DNA of 64,000 nucleotides from Pseudomonas protegens. GTDB taxonomy: Bacteria > Pseudomonadota > Gammaproteobacteria > Pseudomonadales > Pseudomonadaceae. Under the pieces are notes generated by a model, which made no database searches, had not been told where the DNA came from, and saw nothing but the letters and a program-made list of their open reading frames with translations. The position numbers and the translations under genes were made by a program. The stretch lies in NCBI RefSeq assembly GCF_003363755.1, contig NZ_CP031396.1, positions 992,001 to 1,056,000 on the forward strand, in the 5' to 3' direction. Every line of letters starts with the position of its first letter. The first letter of the stretch is position 1. Positions 15,240 to 24,059 of the stretch are shown in pieces.

Positions 15240-16325
15240 CTGGGCCCGTTCAAACACCTGCGGGGCATCCACCTGCCGCCCTTGCTGCAGCGCCTGCTGC
15301 GTCCCCTGCTGGACCCGTACCGGCGCTACCGTCACGCCCGCCTGATCCACGCGGTGCGGGTCGCCCTCGGCCTGATCGCCACCATTCTCCTGACCACCGG
15401 CCTCAACCTGCCCCACGGCGAGTGGGCGTCGGTGACCATGCTGGTGGTGATCGGCGGCCTGCAGCACCACGGCAACATCGGCAAGAAGGCCGCCGAGCGG
15501 GCCATCGGCACCCTGGTGGGCGCCGGGGTCGGCCTGGTGCTGGTGGTGCAGCAGGCGTACTTCGGCCATCCCTGGCTGACCTACCTGGGCATGTCGGCGG
15601 TGTGCGGCTACTTTTCCTACCACGCCATCGGCAAGGGCGGGTATATCGCGCTGCTGGCGGCGATCACCGTGTTCATCGTCGCCGGCCATGGCGACAACCA
15701 GATCAGCGACGGCCTGTGGCGCGCGGTGGACATCCTCATCGGCATTGCCCTGGCCCTGGCGTTTTCCTTCGCCATTCCGCTGTACGCGGTGTATTCCTGG
15801 CGCTACACCCTGGCCAGCGCCCTGCGCGACTGCGCCCAGTTGTACGGACGGATCATCCAGGGCCAGTCGGTGACCGACGACGAACACCTCAAGCTCCTGG
15901 GCCGGGTCAACGCCGCCATGCTGCAACTGCGTTCGCTGATGCCGTCGGTGTCCAAGGAAGTGCGGATTTCCATGACCGAACTGGACGCCATCCAGCGCAA
16001 TCTGCGGATGTGCATCAGCACCCTGGAGATCCTCGGCAACACCCGCCCCGATGCCAGCGACCGGCAGGCCATGGCACAGATGCAACTGGCACTCAAGGCC
16101 GAGCACCGGCAGATCCGCGTGCAGTTGATCGGCATGGCCCGGGCCCTGCAAACGGGGGGCACCCAGCGCCTGGACAAACCCCTGGAAGGCCATGCCGACA
16201 AGGCCCTGGAGGCGCCGGTGTATTCGCCCCTTGACGGTTACCGGCTGCTCACCCGGCAGTTGGCCGCGACCCTGGGCGAAATGCGCCAGCGACTGGCCAA
16301 GAGCGCCCGGCACTGGAAGATTTAA
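15240..16325 (+). CDS. FUSC-family (aromatic acid exporter-like) membrane protein
   Basis: About 361 residues. The N-terminal half has about six predicted membrane helices (VRVALGLIATILLTTGLNL, WASVTMLVVIGGLQHH, TLVGAGVGLVLVVQQAYFG, YIALLAAITVFIVAG, ILIGIALALAFSFAIPLYAV), matching the fusaric-acid-resistance/FUSC fold, and a cytoplasmic helical C-terminal half. The start is uncertain: no ATG exists near the beginning. CTG at 15240 has GGAG at 8-base spacing, whereas TTG at 15282 lacks a Shine-Dalgarno. It follows gapN by about 80 bp and may be co-transcribed. Its stop overlaps the convergent moeA stop (TTAA). The exported substrate is unknown. Confidence 0.8.
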   Translation: MGPFKHLRGIHLPPLLQRLLRPLLDPYRRYRHARLIHAVRVALGLIATILLTTGLNLPHGEWASVTMLVVIGGLQHHGNIGKKAAERAIGTLVGAGVGLVLVVQQAYFGHPWLTYLGMSAVCGYFSYHAIGKGGYIALLAAITVFIVAGHGDNQISDGLWRAVDILIGIALALAFSFAIPLYAVYSWRYTLASALRDCAQLYGRIIQGQSVTDDEHLKLLGRVNAAMLQLRSLMPSVSKEVRISMTELDAIQRNLRMCISTLEILGNTRPDASDRQAMAQMQLALKAEHRQIRVQLIGMARALQTGGTQRLDKPLEGHADKALEAPVYSPLDGYRLLTRQLAATLGEMRQRLAKSARHWKI

Positions 16326-17527
16326 AACAACTCGCTAAAGGGAATGAAACGCGCCGCCTCGCCCACCTGCAGGGTGTGGCCTTCAAGGATCTCCACCAGG
16401 CCATCGGCCCAGGAGGCTCCCAGCAATACCCCCGAGCTCTGATTCGGGTAGAGCACGGCGCGGCCGTTTTCCAGGCGCGCCCGCAGGTATTCCCGGCGGC
16501 TGCCGGCCTTGGGCCAGTTGAAGGCCACGCTGACCGGCACACTCAAGGGCGCAACCTGCTCCACTCCCTGAATCCGCAACAGGTAGGCCCGGGCCAGCAG
16601 GCCGAAGGTCACCAGGGCCGAGGCCGGATTGCCCGGCAGGCCGATCACCGGCACCTGGCCGAAGTGGCCCACCGTCAGCGGTTTTCCGGGTTTGATGGCG
16701 AGCTTCCAGAACAGCGGTCGGCCGTTGTTCCTCAGCACCTGGCCCAGGCAATCGGCATCCCCCGCCGAGACCCCGCCAGTGGTCAGGATCAGGTCCGCGC
16801 CATGCTGCAACTGTTCCAGCCTGAGCCGGGTCTGCTGTGGCTGGTCGGGAAGAATCCCGGCGTCGATGACCTCGCAGCCCAGGCTGTCGAGCCAGTGGCG
16901 GAGCAAGGTGCGGTTGCTGTTGTAGATGCAACCCGGGCGAATAGGCATGCCCGGTTCCAGCAACTCATCGCCGGTGGACAGCAACGCCACCCGCGGACGG
17001 CGCACCACTTGCAGCTCGGTGCAGCCCTGAGCGGCGGCCACCGCCAGTTCGAAAGGCCCCAGGCGCTTGCCGGCTTGCAACAGCACATCACCAGCCCGGT
17101 TCTCCTGGCCTTGAGGGCGGATGTTCTGTCCCGGCTTCAGCGCCTGGGTGAAGCGCGCCCGGCCATCCTCCAGCAACTCGACGTTCTCCTGCATCTCCAC
17201 GCAGTCAGCGCCGGCAGGCACCGGGGCGCCGGTGAAGATCCGCGCACAGGTGCCCGGCTGCAAGGGGTCGCCAGGCTGACCGGCAAAGATCGTCTGTGAC
17301 ACCGCCAGTGGCTGGCCGTCCCAGTGCTGCAGGTTGAGGGCATAGCCGTCCATGGCGCTGTTGGCCCAGGGCGGCAGGCCCAGGGTCGCCACCAGGTCAG
17401 TGGCCAGCACCCGTTGCCGGGCATGGTCCAGGGCCAGGGTTTCGCTTTGCGTCAGACGTTGGGTATCGGCCATGGCCAGCAGGCTGGCCAGTGCTTCTTC
17501 CAGCGGCATCAAGTGGCCCTGGATCAT
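16322..17527 (-). CDS. moeA: MoeA, molybdopterin molybdotransferase
   Basis: 401-residue enzyme that inserts molybdate into adenylylated molybdopterin. Family motifs are PPWANSAMDGYAL (substrate Asp), IFTGAPVPAGADCVEMQE, RVALLSTGDELLEPG, IYNSNRTLL, TTGGVSAGDADCLG and GLPGNPASALVTF, ending in the C-terminal domain IV (LLGASWADGLVEI). Start 17527 (MIQGHLMPLEEAL) overlaps the moaB stop by ATGA, giving translational coupling with moaB. The gene converges on the FUSC gene with overlapping stop codons. Confidence 0.96.
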   Translation of the reverse strand: MIQGHLMPLEEALASLLAMADTQRLTQSETLALDHARQRVLATDLVATLGLPPWANSAMDGYALNLQHWDGQPLAVSQTIFAGQPGDPLQPGTCARIFTGAPVPAGADCVEMQENVELLEDGRARFTQALKPGQNIRPQGQENRAGDVLLQAGKRLGPFELAVAAAQGCTELQVVRRPRVALLSTGDELLEPGMPIRPGCIYNSNRTLLRHWLDSLGCEVIDAGILPDQPQQTRLRLEQLQHGADLILTTGGVSAGDADCLGQVLRNNGRPLFWKLAIKPGKPLTVGHFGQVPVIGLPGNPASALVTFGLLARAYLLRIQGVEQVAPLSVPVSVAFNWPKAGSRREYLRARLENGRAVLYPNQSSGVLLGASWADGLVEILEGHTLQVGEAARFIPFSELF

Positions 17528-18063
17528 CCTCGAGACTCGCAGGCCTGCACCGGCTTGAGGTGCGGCACGAAATTGCACGGCCGATGGCGGGCATCCAGTT
17601 GCTCGGCGAGGATGCCTTCCCAGGCGGTGCGGCAGGCCCCGGTGGAGCCCGGCAGGCAACACACCAGGGTGCCATTGGCCAGCCCGGCCAGGGCCCGGCT
17701 CTGTACCGTGGAGGTGCCGATATCGAGGATCGAGATGGCGCGAAACAGCTCGCCGAAACCGTCGATGTGCTTGTCCAGCAGGCAACTCACGGCTTCGGGG
17801 GTGCTGTCGCGACCGGTGAAGCCGGTGCCGCCGGTGATCAACACCACCTGGATGCGCTCGTCGGCGATCCAGGCCGCCACCTGGGCGCGGATCTTGTACA
17901 GATCGTCCTTGAGCAGGTTGCGTTCGCTCAGGGTGTGGCCGGCTTCCAGCAGGCGACTGACCAGCAGTTGCCCGGAGGTGTCCGTGGCGTATTCCCGGGT
18001 ATCGCTGACTGTCAGCACGGCTATGTTCAAGGGTACAAACAACGCATCCGACTTCACGCTCAT
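17524..18063 (-). CDS. moaB: MoaB/Mog-type molybdopterin adenylyltransferase
   Basis: 179-residue trimeric MogA/MoaB fold protein that adenylylates molybdopterin before metal insertion. The N-terminus FVPLNIAVLTVSDTREYATD and the active-site segment LITGGTGFTGRDSTPEAV are diagnostic; GTLVCCLPGSTGACRTAWEG is the C-terminal substrate loop. It is first in the moaB-moeA pair and divergent from mobA across a 214-bp gap containing two CCGCGG palindromes (18118-18123, 18173-18178). Pseudomonads often carry two such proteins (MoaB1/MoaB2), so the exact paralogue is uncertain. Confidence 0.94.
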   Translation of the reverse strand: MSVKSDALFVPLNIAVLTVSDTREYATDTSGQLLVSRLLEAGHTLSERNLLKDDLYKIRAQVAAWIADERIQVVLITGGTGFTGRDSTPEAVSCLLDKHIDGFGELFRAISILDIGTSTVQSRALAGLANGTLVCCLPGSTGACRTAWEGILAEQLDARHRPCNFVPHLKPVQACESRG

Positions 18064-18277
18064 GTCATTCTCCGACCGGCAAGATAAAAATCATGGATGC
18101 AGGCTAAAGGCCCGAAACCGCGGCTGTCTAATCGTTCTGACTGACCGGATTATCGAGGCGCTCTATCGTCAACCGCGGTTTGGTGTGGCGGTTGATAAAG
18201 CCCATCAATCGTCCATTCAACACTTCCGATTGGACGTGCCCGAAGGACAATGCCATCGTTTGCGCCACCCACCTGAC

Positions 18278-18907
18278 ATGCGCCAGACCATGACCCCGAC
18301 CCGCCCTGCCCCGACCCTCTCCCCGCCCTGCTCGATCCTGCTGCTGGCCGGTGGCCGCGGCTCGCGCATGGGCGGTCGCGACAAGGGCCTGGTGACCTGG
18401 CAGGGCCGGCCCTTGATTGCCCATGTGCAGGCCACGGTGCGGCCCTTCAGCGACGACCTGATCATTTCCTGCAACCGCAACGCCGAGCAGTACCGGCCCT
18501 ATGCCGATCGCCTGGTGGCGGATGAGCAGGCAGACTTTCCCGGCCCCATGGCCGGCGTGCTGGCGGGTCTGGCAGTGGCCCGGCACCCCTGGCTGCTGGT
18601 ACTGGCCTGCGACGCGCCGCGGATCGACGGCGCGCTGATCCAGACGCTGCTGGATGCCCGCCCGGCGGACACCCTCAGCCCGTTGATGGTGCAGCAGGAC
18701 GGACAGTGGCAACCCATGTTCAGCCTGATACCCACGGCCCTGGCAGCCCGCTTGCGCGCCGCCTGGGAGCGCGGCGAGCGCAGCCTGCTGCGGGCCCTCG
18801 CCGCCCATGGCCTGAAGCCTTTGCCTTGCGCCGCCGACGATCCGCGGCTGAGCAACTTCAACACCCCTGAACTACTGTCTGAAACAGACCCCGGGCCCGT
18901 GGCCTGA
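18278..18907 (+). CDS. mobA: MobA, molybdenum cofactor guanylyltransferase
   Basis: 209-residue nucleotidyltransferase that attaches GMP to Mo-molybdopterin, giving the bis-MGD cofactor used by DMSO-reductase-family enzymes such as the FdhF/YdeP-type proteins nearby. Motifs: ILLLAGGRGSRMGGRDKGLV (GTP-binding loop), VADEQADFPGPMAGVLAGL, LVLACDAPRIDG and a C-terminal FNTPELL. The start at 18278 or 18290 (second Met) cannot be settled from the sequence. It is divergent from moaB-moeA. A long upstream open frame is antisense to moeA and is not part of the gene. Confidence 0.94.
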   Translation: MRQTMTPTRPAPTLSPPCSILLLAGGRGSRMGGRDKGLVTWQGRPLIAHVQATVRPFSDDLIISCNRNAEQYRPYADRLVADEQADFPGPMAGVLAGLAVARHPWLLVLACDAPRIDGALIQTLLDARPADTLSPLMVQQDGQWQPMFSLIPTALAARLRAAWERGERSLLRALAAHGLKPLPCAADDPRLSNFNTPELLSETDPGPVA

Positions 18908-19016
18908 ACGCCGACGGTGTGCCCCGAGGGTTCGGCCCGGGAAGACTGAACGTCTTTCCACGAACCGGACACCTGCGTTAATACTGACTCCGATTCCCTT
19001 CACCACAGGTGCCATT

Positions 19017-19907
19017 GTGGACATCAAGCAACTCAAGTTTCTGATCGCCCTGGAGCAGACCCGGCACTTCGGCCAGGCTGCCGCGCGCTGCCACATTACC
19101 CAGCCGACCCTGTCCATGCGTCTGCGCAACCTGGAGGACGAGCTGGACCTGATCCTGGTGACCCGCGGCCAGCGCTTCGAAGGCTTCACCGAGGCCGGCG
19201 AGCGGGTCCTGGCCTGGGCCAAGACCCTGCTGGCGGCCCACGACGGGCTGTTCGCCGAGGCCGCCGCCTGCCGCGGGCAACTGGTGGGTAACCTGCGCCT
19301 GGGCCTGGTGCCGCTGAGCGGCTTCAACCCCATCAGCTATGTGCAGAAGCTCTCGGCGAGCTTTCCCGAGCTCAAGTTCAGCCTGTCGTCCGCCAGCTCC
19401 GACCGGATCATCGAGGACATCGGCAACAACCAGCTGGACCTCGGGGTCTGCTACCTGGACCACGTCAACCCCAACTACCTGGACTTCTTCGAGATCGGCG
19501 AGACCCGGGTCGGCCTGCTCTACGACACCCGGCACTTTCATTTCGAAGGCAGCGAAATGAGCTGGGAAGACGCCGCCGAGCTGCCCCTGGGCATGCTCAG
19601 CACCGGCATGCACTATCGCAAGTCCATCGACCTGAGCTTTCGCAGCCGCGGCCTGAACCCGACGCCGATCCTGGAAAGCGATTCCACCTACCAGCTGTTC
19701 CAGGCGATCCACGAGGGCTTCTGCTGCTCGATCATGCCCCTGGACAGCGGCCTGGATTCGCCCATCGACAACCTGGCCTTCATCCAGCTGCCGGATGCCA
19801 GCGTGCTGGCGCCCCTGGGCCTGGTGATGCGCAAGACCGAACCGCGCTCGGCGATTGCCGAAAAGTGCTTCGCCGAAGCCAGGAAGCTGTTTGCGCTCAA
19901 AGACTGA
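19017..19907 (+). CDS. LysR-family transcriptional regulator
   Basis: 296-residue LysR regulator. The N-terminal winged helix-turn-helix (LKFLIALEQTRHFGQAAARC, ITQPTLSMRLRNLEDELD) is followed by a LysR substrate domain (GNLRLGLVPLSGFNPISYVQ, QLDLGVCYLDH). The start is GTG 19017 (MDIKQL), with no nearby ATG in frame. It lies between mobA and fdhD, all on the plus strand, so it is the best local candidate for control of the Moco/formate-dehydrogenase-like genes. Its effector is unknown. Confidence 0.92.
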   Translation: MDIKQLKFLIALEQTRHFGQAAARCHITQPTLSMRLRNLEDELDLILVTRGQRFEGFTEAGERVLAWAKTLLAAHDGLFAEAAACRGQLVGNLRLGLVPLSGFNPISYVQKLSASFPELKFSLSSASSDRIIEDIGNNQLDLGVCYLDHVNPNYLDFFEIGETRVGLLYDTRHFHFEGSEMSWEDAAELPLGMLSTGMHYRKSIDLSFRSRGLNPTPILESDSTYQLFQAIHEGFCCSIMPLDSGLDSPIDNLAFIQLPDASVLAPLGLVMRKTEPRSAIAEKCFAEARKLFALKD

Positions 19908-19914
19908 ATGCATG

Positions 19915-19938
19915 CCCCGGGCCGCCCATGGCCCGGGG
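19915..19938 (+). terminator. Strong hairpin between lysR and fdhD
   Basis: CCCCGGGCC-GCCCAT-GGCCCGGGG forms a perfect 9-bp GC stem after the LysR stop. There is no U-run, so it may be a Rho-type or attenuating structure instead of an intrinsic terminator. Confidence 0.45.
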
Positions 19939-19964
19939 CGAATCGACTGTATCGAGGTGTGGTC

Positions 19965-20792
19965 ATGGTTTGCCGGATCGAACAAACGCAGCAACAACCC
20001 GAAGCCAATGCGCCGGCGCCGGCGCCGCAGCGCGTGGCCTATCGCGAGTACAGCCCCGACGGGGTGCTGGCCGAGGCGCCGCTGGCCGCCGAGATTGCCC
20101 TGGCGATCACCTACAACGGCCTGAGCCAGGCGGTGATGATGGTGTCCCCCGGCAACCTGGAAGACTTCATTCGCGGCTTCAGCATCACCAACGACATCGT
20201 CGGTGACCTCAGCGAAATCTACGACATCCGCCTCAGCCACTTTCCCCAGGCCTGCCAGGCCGATGTGCAGATTTCCAGCCGGGCCTTCTGGGCCCTCAAG
20301 GACCATCGCCGGCAGATGGCCGGGACCAGCGGCTGCGGGTTATGCGGCGTGGAGGCCCTGGAACAGGCGCTGCCGCAATTGCAGATACTCGAACCTTCGC
20401 CCCTGCCCCCCGCCGAACACCTGCAGGGCCTGCGCGAGCGCATCGAACAGGCCCAGCACATGGCCCGCAGCAGCGGCGCCCTGCACGCGGCGCTGTACTT
20501 CGACGAACAGGGCGAGGTGCGCCTGTGCCAGGAAGACATCGGCCGCCACAACGCCCTGGACAAGCTGATCGGCGCCCTGCTGAACGCCGGGATCGATGGC
20601 CGCCAGGGCTTCACCGTGGTCACCAGCCGCTGCAGCCTGGAACTGATCCACAAAGCCGTGCGCGCCCGCCTCGGCACCCTGGTCAGCCTGTCGGCGCCCA
20701 CCGCACTGACCGTGCAATGGGCCAACAAGCACCACCTGAACCTGATCCACGTGCCCCATCGCAACGCCCCGCGGATCTACAGCCCGGTGTAA
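19965..20792 (+). CDS. fdhD: FdhD, formate dehydrogenase accessory sulfurtransferase
   Basis: 275-residue protein that passes sulfur from IscS to the bis-MGD cofactor of formate-dehydrogenase-type enzymes. The catalytic CxxC is in TSGCGLCGVEALEQ, and the family segments FIRGFSITNDIV, CQEDIGRHNALDKLIG and VTSRCSLELIHKAVR are clear. The ATG at 19965 fits the family; the frame upstream is noise. Its presence implies that at least one of the two FdhF/YdeP-type oxidoreductases in this window needs a sulfurated cofactor. Confidence 0.95.
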   Translation: MVCRIEQTQQQPEANAPAPAPQRVAYREYSPDGVLAEAPLAAEIALAITYNGLSQAVMMVSPGNLEDFIRGFSITNDIVGDLSEIYDIRLSHFPQACQADVQISSRAFWALKDHRRQMAGTSGCGLCGVEALEQALPQLQILEPSPLPPAEHLQGLRERIEQAQHMARSSGALHAALYFDEQGEVRLCQEDIGRHNALDKLIGALLNAGIDGRQGFTVVTSRCSLELIHKAVRARLGTLVSLSAPTALTVQWANKHHLNLIHVPHRNAPRIYSPV

Positions 20793-20798
20793 ATGCAC

Positions 20799-20825
20799 AA
20801 CGCCGGAAGACAGGCATCCGGCGTT
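20799..20825. terminator. Hairpin between convergent fdhD and moaE
   Basis: AACGCCGGA (20799-20807) and TCCGGCGTT (20817-20825) form a perfect 9-bp stem with a 9-base loop, placed between two converging genes. The downstream tail (GTTCCCC) is poor in T on the plus strand. Confidence 0.55.
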
Positions 20826-20865
20826 GTTCCCCACCTTCCCTCAAACCTCACTCACCGGCATCAGC

Positions 20866-20925
20866 TCAATGTTCTGCTGCTCAACGTTCTGCAACCCAAC
20901 GTTCGGCAGCCCAACGTTCGGCAGC
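20866..20925 (-). repeat. moaE: Four 15-bp tandem repeats at the moaE 3' end
   Basis: Consecutive 15-bp units on the minus strand: GCTGCCGAACGTTGG (twice, 20896-20925), GTTGCAGAACGTTGA (20881-20895) and GCAGCAGAACATTGA (20866-20880). The first two encode AAERW; the third ends in the stop codon that terminates MoaE; the fourth is non-coding. Confidence 0.9.
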
Positions 20926-21354
20926 CTGCCGGTCGCTCTCACGTCCGTCGATCCAGCGTTCGCCACCGGGGGTGACTTCGCGCTTCCAGAACGGTGCGCG
21001 GGTCTTGAGGTAATCCATGATGAAGGCGCAGGCCTCGAAGGCGGCTTGCCGCTGGGCACTGGCCACGCCGACAAAAACGATGGGCTCGCCCACCTGCAAC
21101 AACCCCACCCGATGCACCAGGCTCACCCGGTTCAGCGGCCAACGCTCCCGGGCCTGTTGCACGATGCCCTGCAGCGAGCGCTCGGTCATGCCCGGGTAGT
21201 GTTCCAGGTACAGGCTCTGTACCGCCTCCCCCAGGTTGAGGTCGCGCACATAACCGACAAAGGTCACCACCGCGCCGACACGGCTATCGCCGGCCTGCAG
21301 GCCGGCGTTGAGTTGATCAAGGTTGAAGGCCTGGGTCTGCACCTGAATGCTCAT
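20881..21354 (-). CDS. moaE: MoaE, molybdopterin synthase large subunit
   Basis: 157-residue catalytic subunit that converts precursor Z to molybdopterin with MoaD. Motifs: GAVVTFVGYVRD, LYLEHYPGMTERSL, LVHRVGLLQVGEPIVFVGVA, CAFIMDYLKTRAPFWKRE (catalytic Lys) and GERWIDGRESDRQAAERW, the normal family terminus. Here the AAERW end is duplicated by 15-bp tandem repeats, adding about 9 residues (AAERWVAER). It begins 3 bp after the moaD stop. The extension is probably harmless; normal MoaE ends with one AxRW-like motif. Confidence 0.95.
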   Translation of the reverse strand: MSIQVQTQAFNLDQLNAGLQAGDSRVGAVVTFVGYVRDLNLGEAVQSLYLEHYPGMTERSLQGIVQQARERWPLNRVSLVHRVGLLQVGEPIVFVGVASAQRQAAFEACAFIMDYLKTRAPFWKREVTPGGERWIDGRESDRQAAERWAAERWVAER

Positions 21355-21357
21355 GCC

Positions 21358-21609
21358 TCAGCCCCCGGTCACTTGAGGAAAGAAGGCGATTTCATCGAAG
21401 TCCTCGATGACCGCATCGAGCTTGCACAGGTCCTGGTTCAGCGCGCACATCAGGCTGCTTTCCCCCAGCACCGTGGCCCAGGTTTCACCCCGGGCCATCA
21501 GCAACTGGCGCACGTCATCGACGGTGTGCAGGTCGGCGTCCAGGGGCAGTTTCTCGCCGCCGCTGCCCAGCTGTTCGCGGTAGCGGGCAAAGTAATTGAC
21601 CAGAATCAT
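21358..21609 (-). CDS. moaD: MoaD, molybdopterin synthase sulfur-carrier subunit
   Basis: 83-residue ubiquitin-fold protein ending in the essential Gly-Gly (FFPQVTGG), which is thiocarboxylated and donates sulfur to precursor Z within MoaE. The N-terminus is [15 protein letters not shown]. The ATG overlaps the moaC stop (ATGA), and moaE follows 3 bp later. Confidence 0.95.
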   Translation of the reverse strand: MILVNYFARYREQLGSGGEKLPLDADLHTVDDVRQLLMARGETWATVLGESSLMCALNQDLCKLDAVIEDFDEIAFFPQVTGG

Positions 21610-22088
21610 TGCGTTTCTCCAGCGATGAACAGCCCTGATTTGCCGCCCTGCTTCTTCAGCAGTTGCAGGCCCTCGATGACCATGCCCCGGTCCACCGCCT
21701 TGCACATGTCGTAGATCGTCAGCGCCGCCACGCTGGCGGCGGTCATGGCTTCCAGTTCGACCCCGGTGGCGCCATTGAGTCGGCAGCAGGTGGTGATCTG
21801 CACCCGGTCTGGCGGCAGCGCTTGCAGTTCGACGTGGATGCCGCTGAGCAGCAACGGGTGGCACAGGGGGATCAGTTCGTGGGTCTTCTTCGCCGCCATG
21901 ATCCCGGCGATGCGCGCCACGGCGAACACGTCGCCCTTGGGGTGCCCCTGGTCCTGGATCAGTTGCAGGGTGGCCGGGAGCATGCGCACCCAGGCCTGGG
22001 CCTGGGCTTCGCGCTCGGTTACGGCCTTGCAGGTGACATCCACCATGCTGGCCCGGCCCTGGGCGTCCAGGTGAGTGAGTTCGTTCAT
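21606..22088 (-). CDS. moaC: MoaC, cyclic pyranopterin monophosphate synthase
   Basis: 160-residue enzyme completing precursor Z formation after MoaA. Diagnostic segments are [74 protein letters not shown] and KSGG-like KQGGKSG. The ATG at 22088 (MNELTHL) is preferred to TTG at 22094. It follows the bestrophin gene by 26 bp and overlaps moaD by 4 bp. Confidence 0.95.
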   Translation of the reverse strand: MNELTHLDAQGRASMVDVTCKAVTEREAQAQAWVRMLPATLQLIQDQGHPKGDVFAVARIAGIMAAKKTHELIPLCHPLLLSGIHVELQALPPDRVQITTCCRLNGATGVELEAMTAASVAALTIYDMCKAVDRGMVIEGLQLLKKQGGKSGLFIAGETQ

Positions 22089-22114
22089 GTGCAACCTCGG
22101 ATAAAGACAGTGGA

Positions 22115-23014
22115 TCAGCTCAGGACATAGTCCACCGGCACCAGGGCCGGCGGCAGTTCAGTGGCCCCCAGGGCGTCGAGAATCTCGCGTTCGAGGGTGC
22201 GCACCAGGGCGTCCATCGGCAGGTCGTTCTCGTCGTGGCCAAAGGGGTCTTCCAGCTCGTCGCCAATGGCGTCCAGGCCAAAGAAGGTGTAACTGACGAT
22301 GGCGGTGAAGATCGGCGTCAGCCAGCCCAGGGGCTCGGCCATGGCAAAGGGCAAGAGGATGCAGAACATGTAGCTGGTGCGGTGCAGCAGCAAGGTGTAG
22401 GGGAACGGCAGCGGCGTGCCCTTGATCCGCTCGCAGGTGGTTTGCGCGGCGGTGATCCCGGACAGCAGATTGGCGATCAGCAGGTAGCGCCACTCGCTGA
22501 TCACGCCCGAAGTCGCCAGGGCCGAGCACTGGCGCGACACCTGGCGCAGGACGCTGTCCGGCAGGTTCGGCGTCCGGGCCGCCGGCCAATGGCTGAGCCA
22601 GGTGCCTGCCGCGCTGAGCTCGTCTTCCTGGCGCAGCCGGGCCTTGAGGGCGTGGGCGAAACCGCACAGGTCCCGCAGGATGCTGCTGCGGGCCTGGGCA
22701 TCGCCGAGCACCTGGGTTTCGCGGATTAGCGAGCGCACCTCGGTGAGCACCGCGCCCAGGGCCTTGCGCCCTTCGTACCAGCGGTCGTAACAGGCGTTGT
22801 TGCGAAAGCTCATGAAGATCGACAGCGACAGCCCGAGCAAGGTGAAAGGCGTGGCATTGACCTTGGAAAAGTAGGCCGGGTGCAGGGTTTCGATCAGCAC
22901 GATGGCCGAGGCCAGCAGGGTCACCAGCAGGCTGCGCAAAGCAATGCGCTTGGCGATCGACCCCTTGAGGGAGATCAGCACGCTGATCAGGTTGGGTTTG
23001 GATCTGACGATCAT
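22115..23014 (-). CDS. Bestrophin/YneE-family anion channel
   Basis: 299-residue membrane protein of the bacterial bestrophin family. An N-terminal helix region ([19 protein letters not shown]), the conserved [27 protein letters not shown] (GxALxxFLxFRxNxxYxRWWEAR pattern), and C-terminal [20 protein letters not shown] and [15 protein letters not shown] match the family. Homologues conduct small anions or ions. It lies between moaA (46 bp away) and moaC (26 bp away) on the same strand, so it is almost certainly in the moa transcript, an unusual position. A role in molybdate or other oxyanion movement is only a hypothesis. Confidence 0.88.
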   Translation of the reverse strand: MIVRSKPNLISVLISLKGSIAKRIALRSLLVTLLASAIVLIETLHPAYFSKVNATPFTLLGLSLSIFMSFRNNACYDRWYEGRKALGAVLTEVRSLIRETQVLGDAQARSSILRDLCGFAHALKARLRQEDELSAAGTWLSHWPAARTPNLPDSVLRQVSRQCSALATSGVISEWRYLLIANLLSGITAAQTTCERIKGTPLPFPYTLLLHRTSYMFCILLPFAMAEPLGWLTPIFTAIVSYTFFGLDAIGDELEDPFGHDENDLPMDALVRTLEREILDALGATELPPALVPVDYVLS

Positions 23015-23060
23015 CGGAGCGAAACCTTTGCACGATAAGAAGGGAGCAATGAGCGGCGGC

Positions 23061-24059
23061 TCAGCCGCCGGTCATGTTCATGAAACGCACCACCTGGAGC
23101 TCATCGTTGAGCTCGAAATGGTGGCGATAGGGCTTGAGCTTCATCGCCTCGACAATGGCCCGCTGCAGGCGCTCGGCGTCACCGGGGTGGGCGCGCAGCA
23201 CGGCCTTGAGGTCCACCGAGTGTTCGTTGCCCAGGCACAGCAGCAAGCGCCCTTCCACTGTCAGCCGTACGCGGTTGCAGGTGCCGCAGAAGTTGTGGCT
23301 GTGGGGCGAGATGAAGCCCAGGCGGATCTGCGGCGCCTCGGCCAGGCGCCAGTAGCGCGACGGCCCCTGGGTCGACTCGGCGGACTCCATCAGGGTGTAG
23401 CGCTCGGCGATCCGCTCACGGACCTGGGCGCTGGAAAAGAATGCATCGCGGCGGCTGTGCTCGCTGATGGTGCCCAGGGGCATCTCCTCGATAAACGAGA
23501 GGTCCAGGCTGCGGTCGATGGCGAACGCCACCAGTTCGTTGATCTCGCGGTCGTTGCGCCCTTTCATCACCACGCAGTTGAGCTTGGTGCGCTCGAAGCC
23601 CGCGGCAATCGCCGCGTCGATGCCGGCGATGACCTGGGACAGGTCACCGGTGCGGGTCAGCTGACGAAACAGCGTCGGGTCCAGGCTGTCGAGGCTGATG
23701 TTCAGGCGCTTGACCCCGGCCTCGAACAGCGGCGCTGCCAGCTTGCCCAGTTGCGAGCCATTGGTGGTCATGCACAGCTCCCGCAGCCCCGGCAATTGCC
23801 CGATGCGCTCGCACAGTTGCACCACCCCGGGACGGATCAGCGGCTCGCCACCGGTGAGGCGGATCTTGCGCGTACCCAGGGCGACGAAACGCTGCGCCAG
23901 CTGGTACAGCTCTTCCAGGGTCAGGATGCGTTGGCGCGGCAGGAACTGCATGTCCTCGGCCATGCAATACACGCAACGAAAATCGCAACGGTCGGTCACC
24001 GACATACGTAAATAGTCGACCCGTCGAGCAAAGCCATCCACCAATACTTGATCTGACAT
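23061..24059 (-). CDS. moaA: MoaA, GTP 3',8-cyclase (radical SAM)
   Basis: 332-residue radical-SAM enzyme catalysing the first step of molybdenum cofactor synthesis. The SAM cluster is C25/C29/C32 ([11 protein letters not shown]); [11 protein letters not shown] and NISLDSLDP follow; the C-terminal cluster is in [21 protein letters not shown]; and the protein ends in the functionally important Gly-Gly (MNMTGG). The ATG at 24059 is chosen over GTG 24062. It heads moaA-bestrophin-moaC-moaD-moaE. Confidence 0.96.
   Translation of the reverse strand: MSDQVLVDGFARRVDYLRMSVTDRCDFRCVYCMAEDMQFLPRQRILTLEELYQLAQRFVALGTRKIRLTGGEPLIRPGVVQLCERIGQLPGLRELCMTTNGSQLGKLAAPLFEAGVKRLNISLDSLDPTLFRQLTRTGDLSQVIAGIDAAIAAGFERTKLNCVVMKGRNDREINELVAFAIDRSLDLSFIEEMPLGTISEHSRRDAFFSSAQVRERIAERYTLMESAESTQGPSRYWRLAEAPQIRLGFISPHSHNFCGTCNRVRLTVEGRLLLCLGNEHSVDLKAVLRAHPGDAERLQRAIVEAMKLKPYRHHFELNDELQVVRFMNMTGG

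Noticed and set aside
18186..18202. Anr/FNR box upstream of mobA (TTGAT ... ATCAA)
   Set aside because: The half-sites are separated by 7 bases instead of 4, so it does not fit the Anr dyad.
17324..18280. Long N-terminal extension of the mobA frame
   Set aside because: It runs antisense through moeA and moaB; the family sequence begins only after 18278.
20866..20925. CRISPR-like short repeats
   Set aside because: 15-bp contiguous units inside the end of moaE; no spacers, they simply repeat the AAERW codons.
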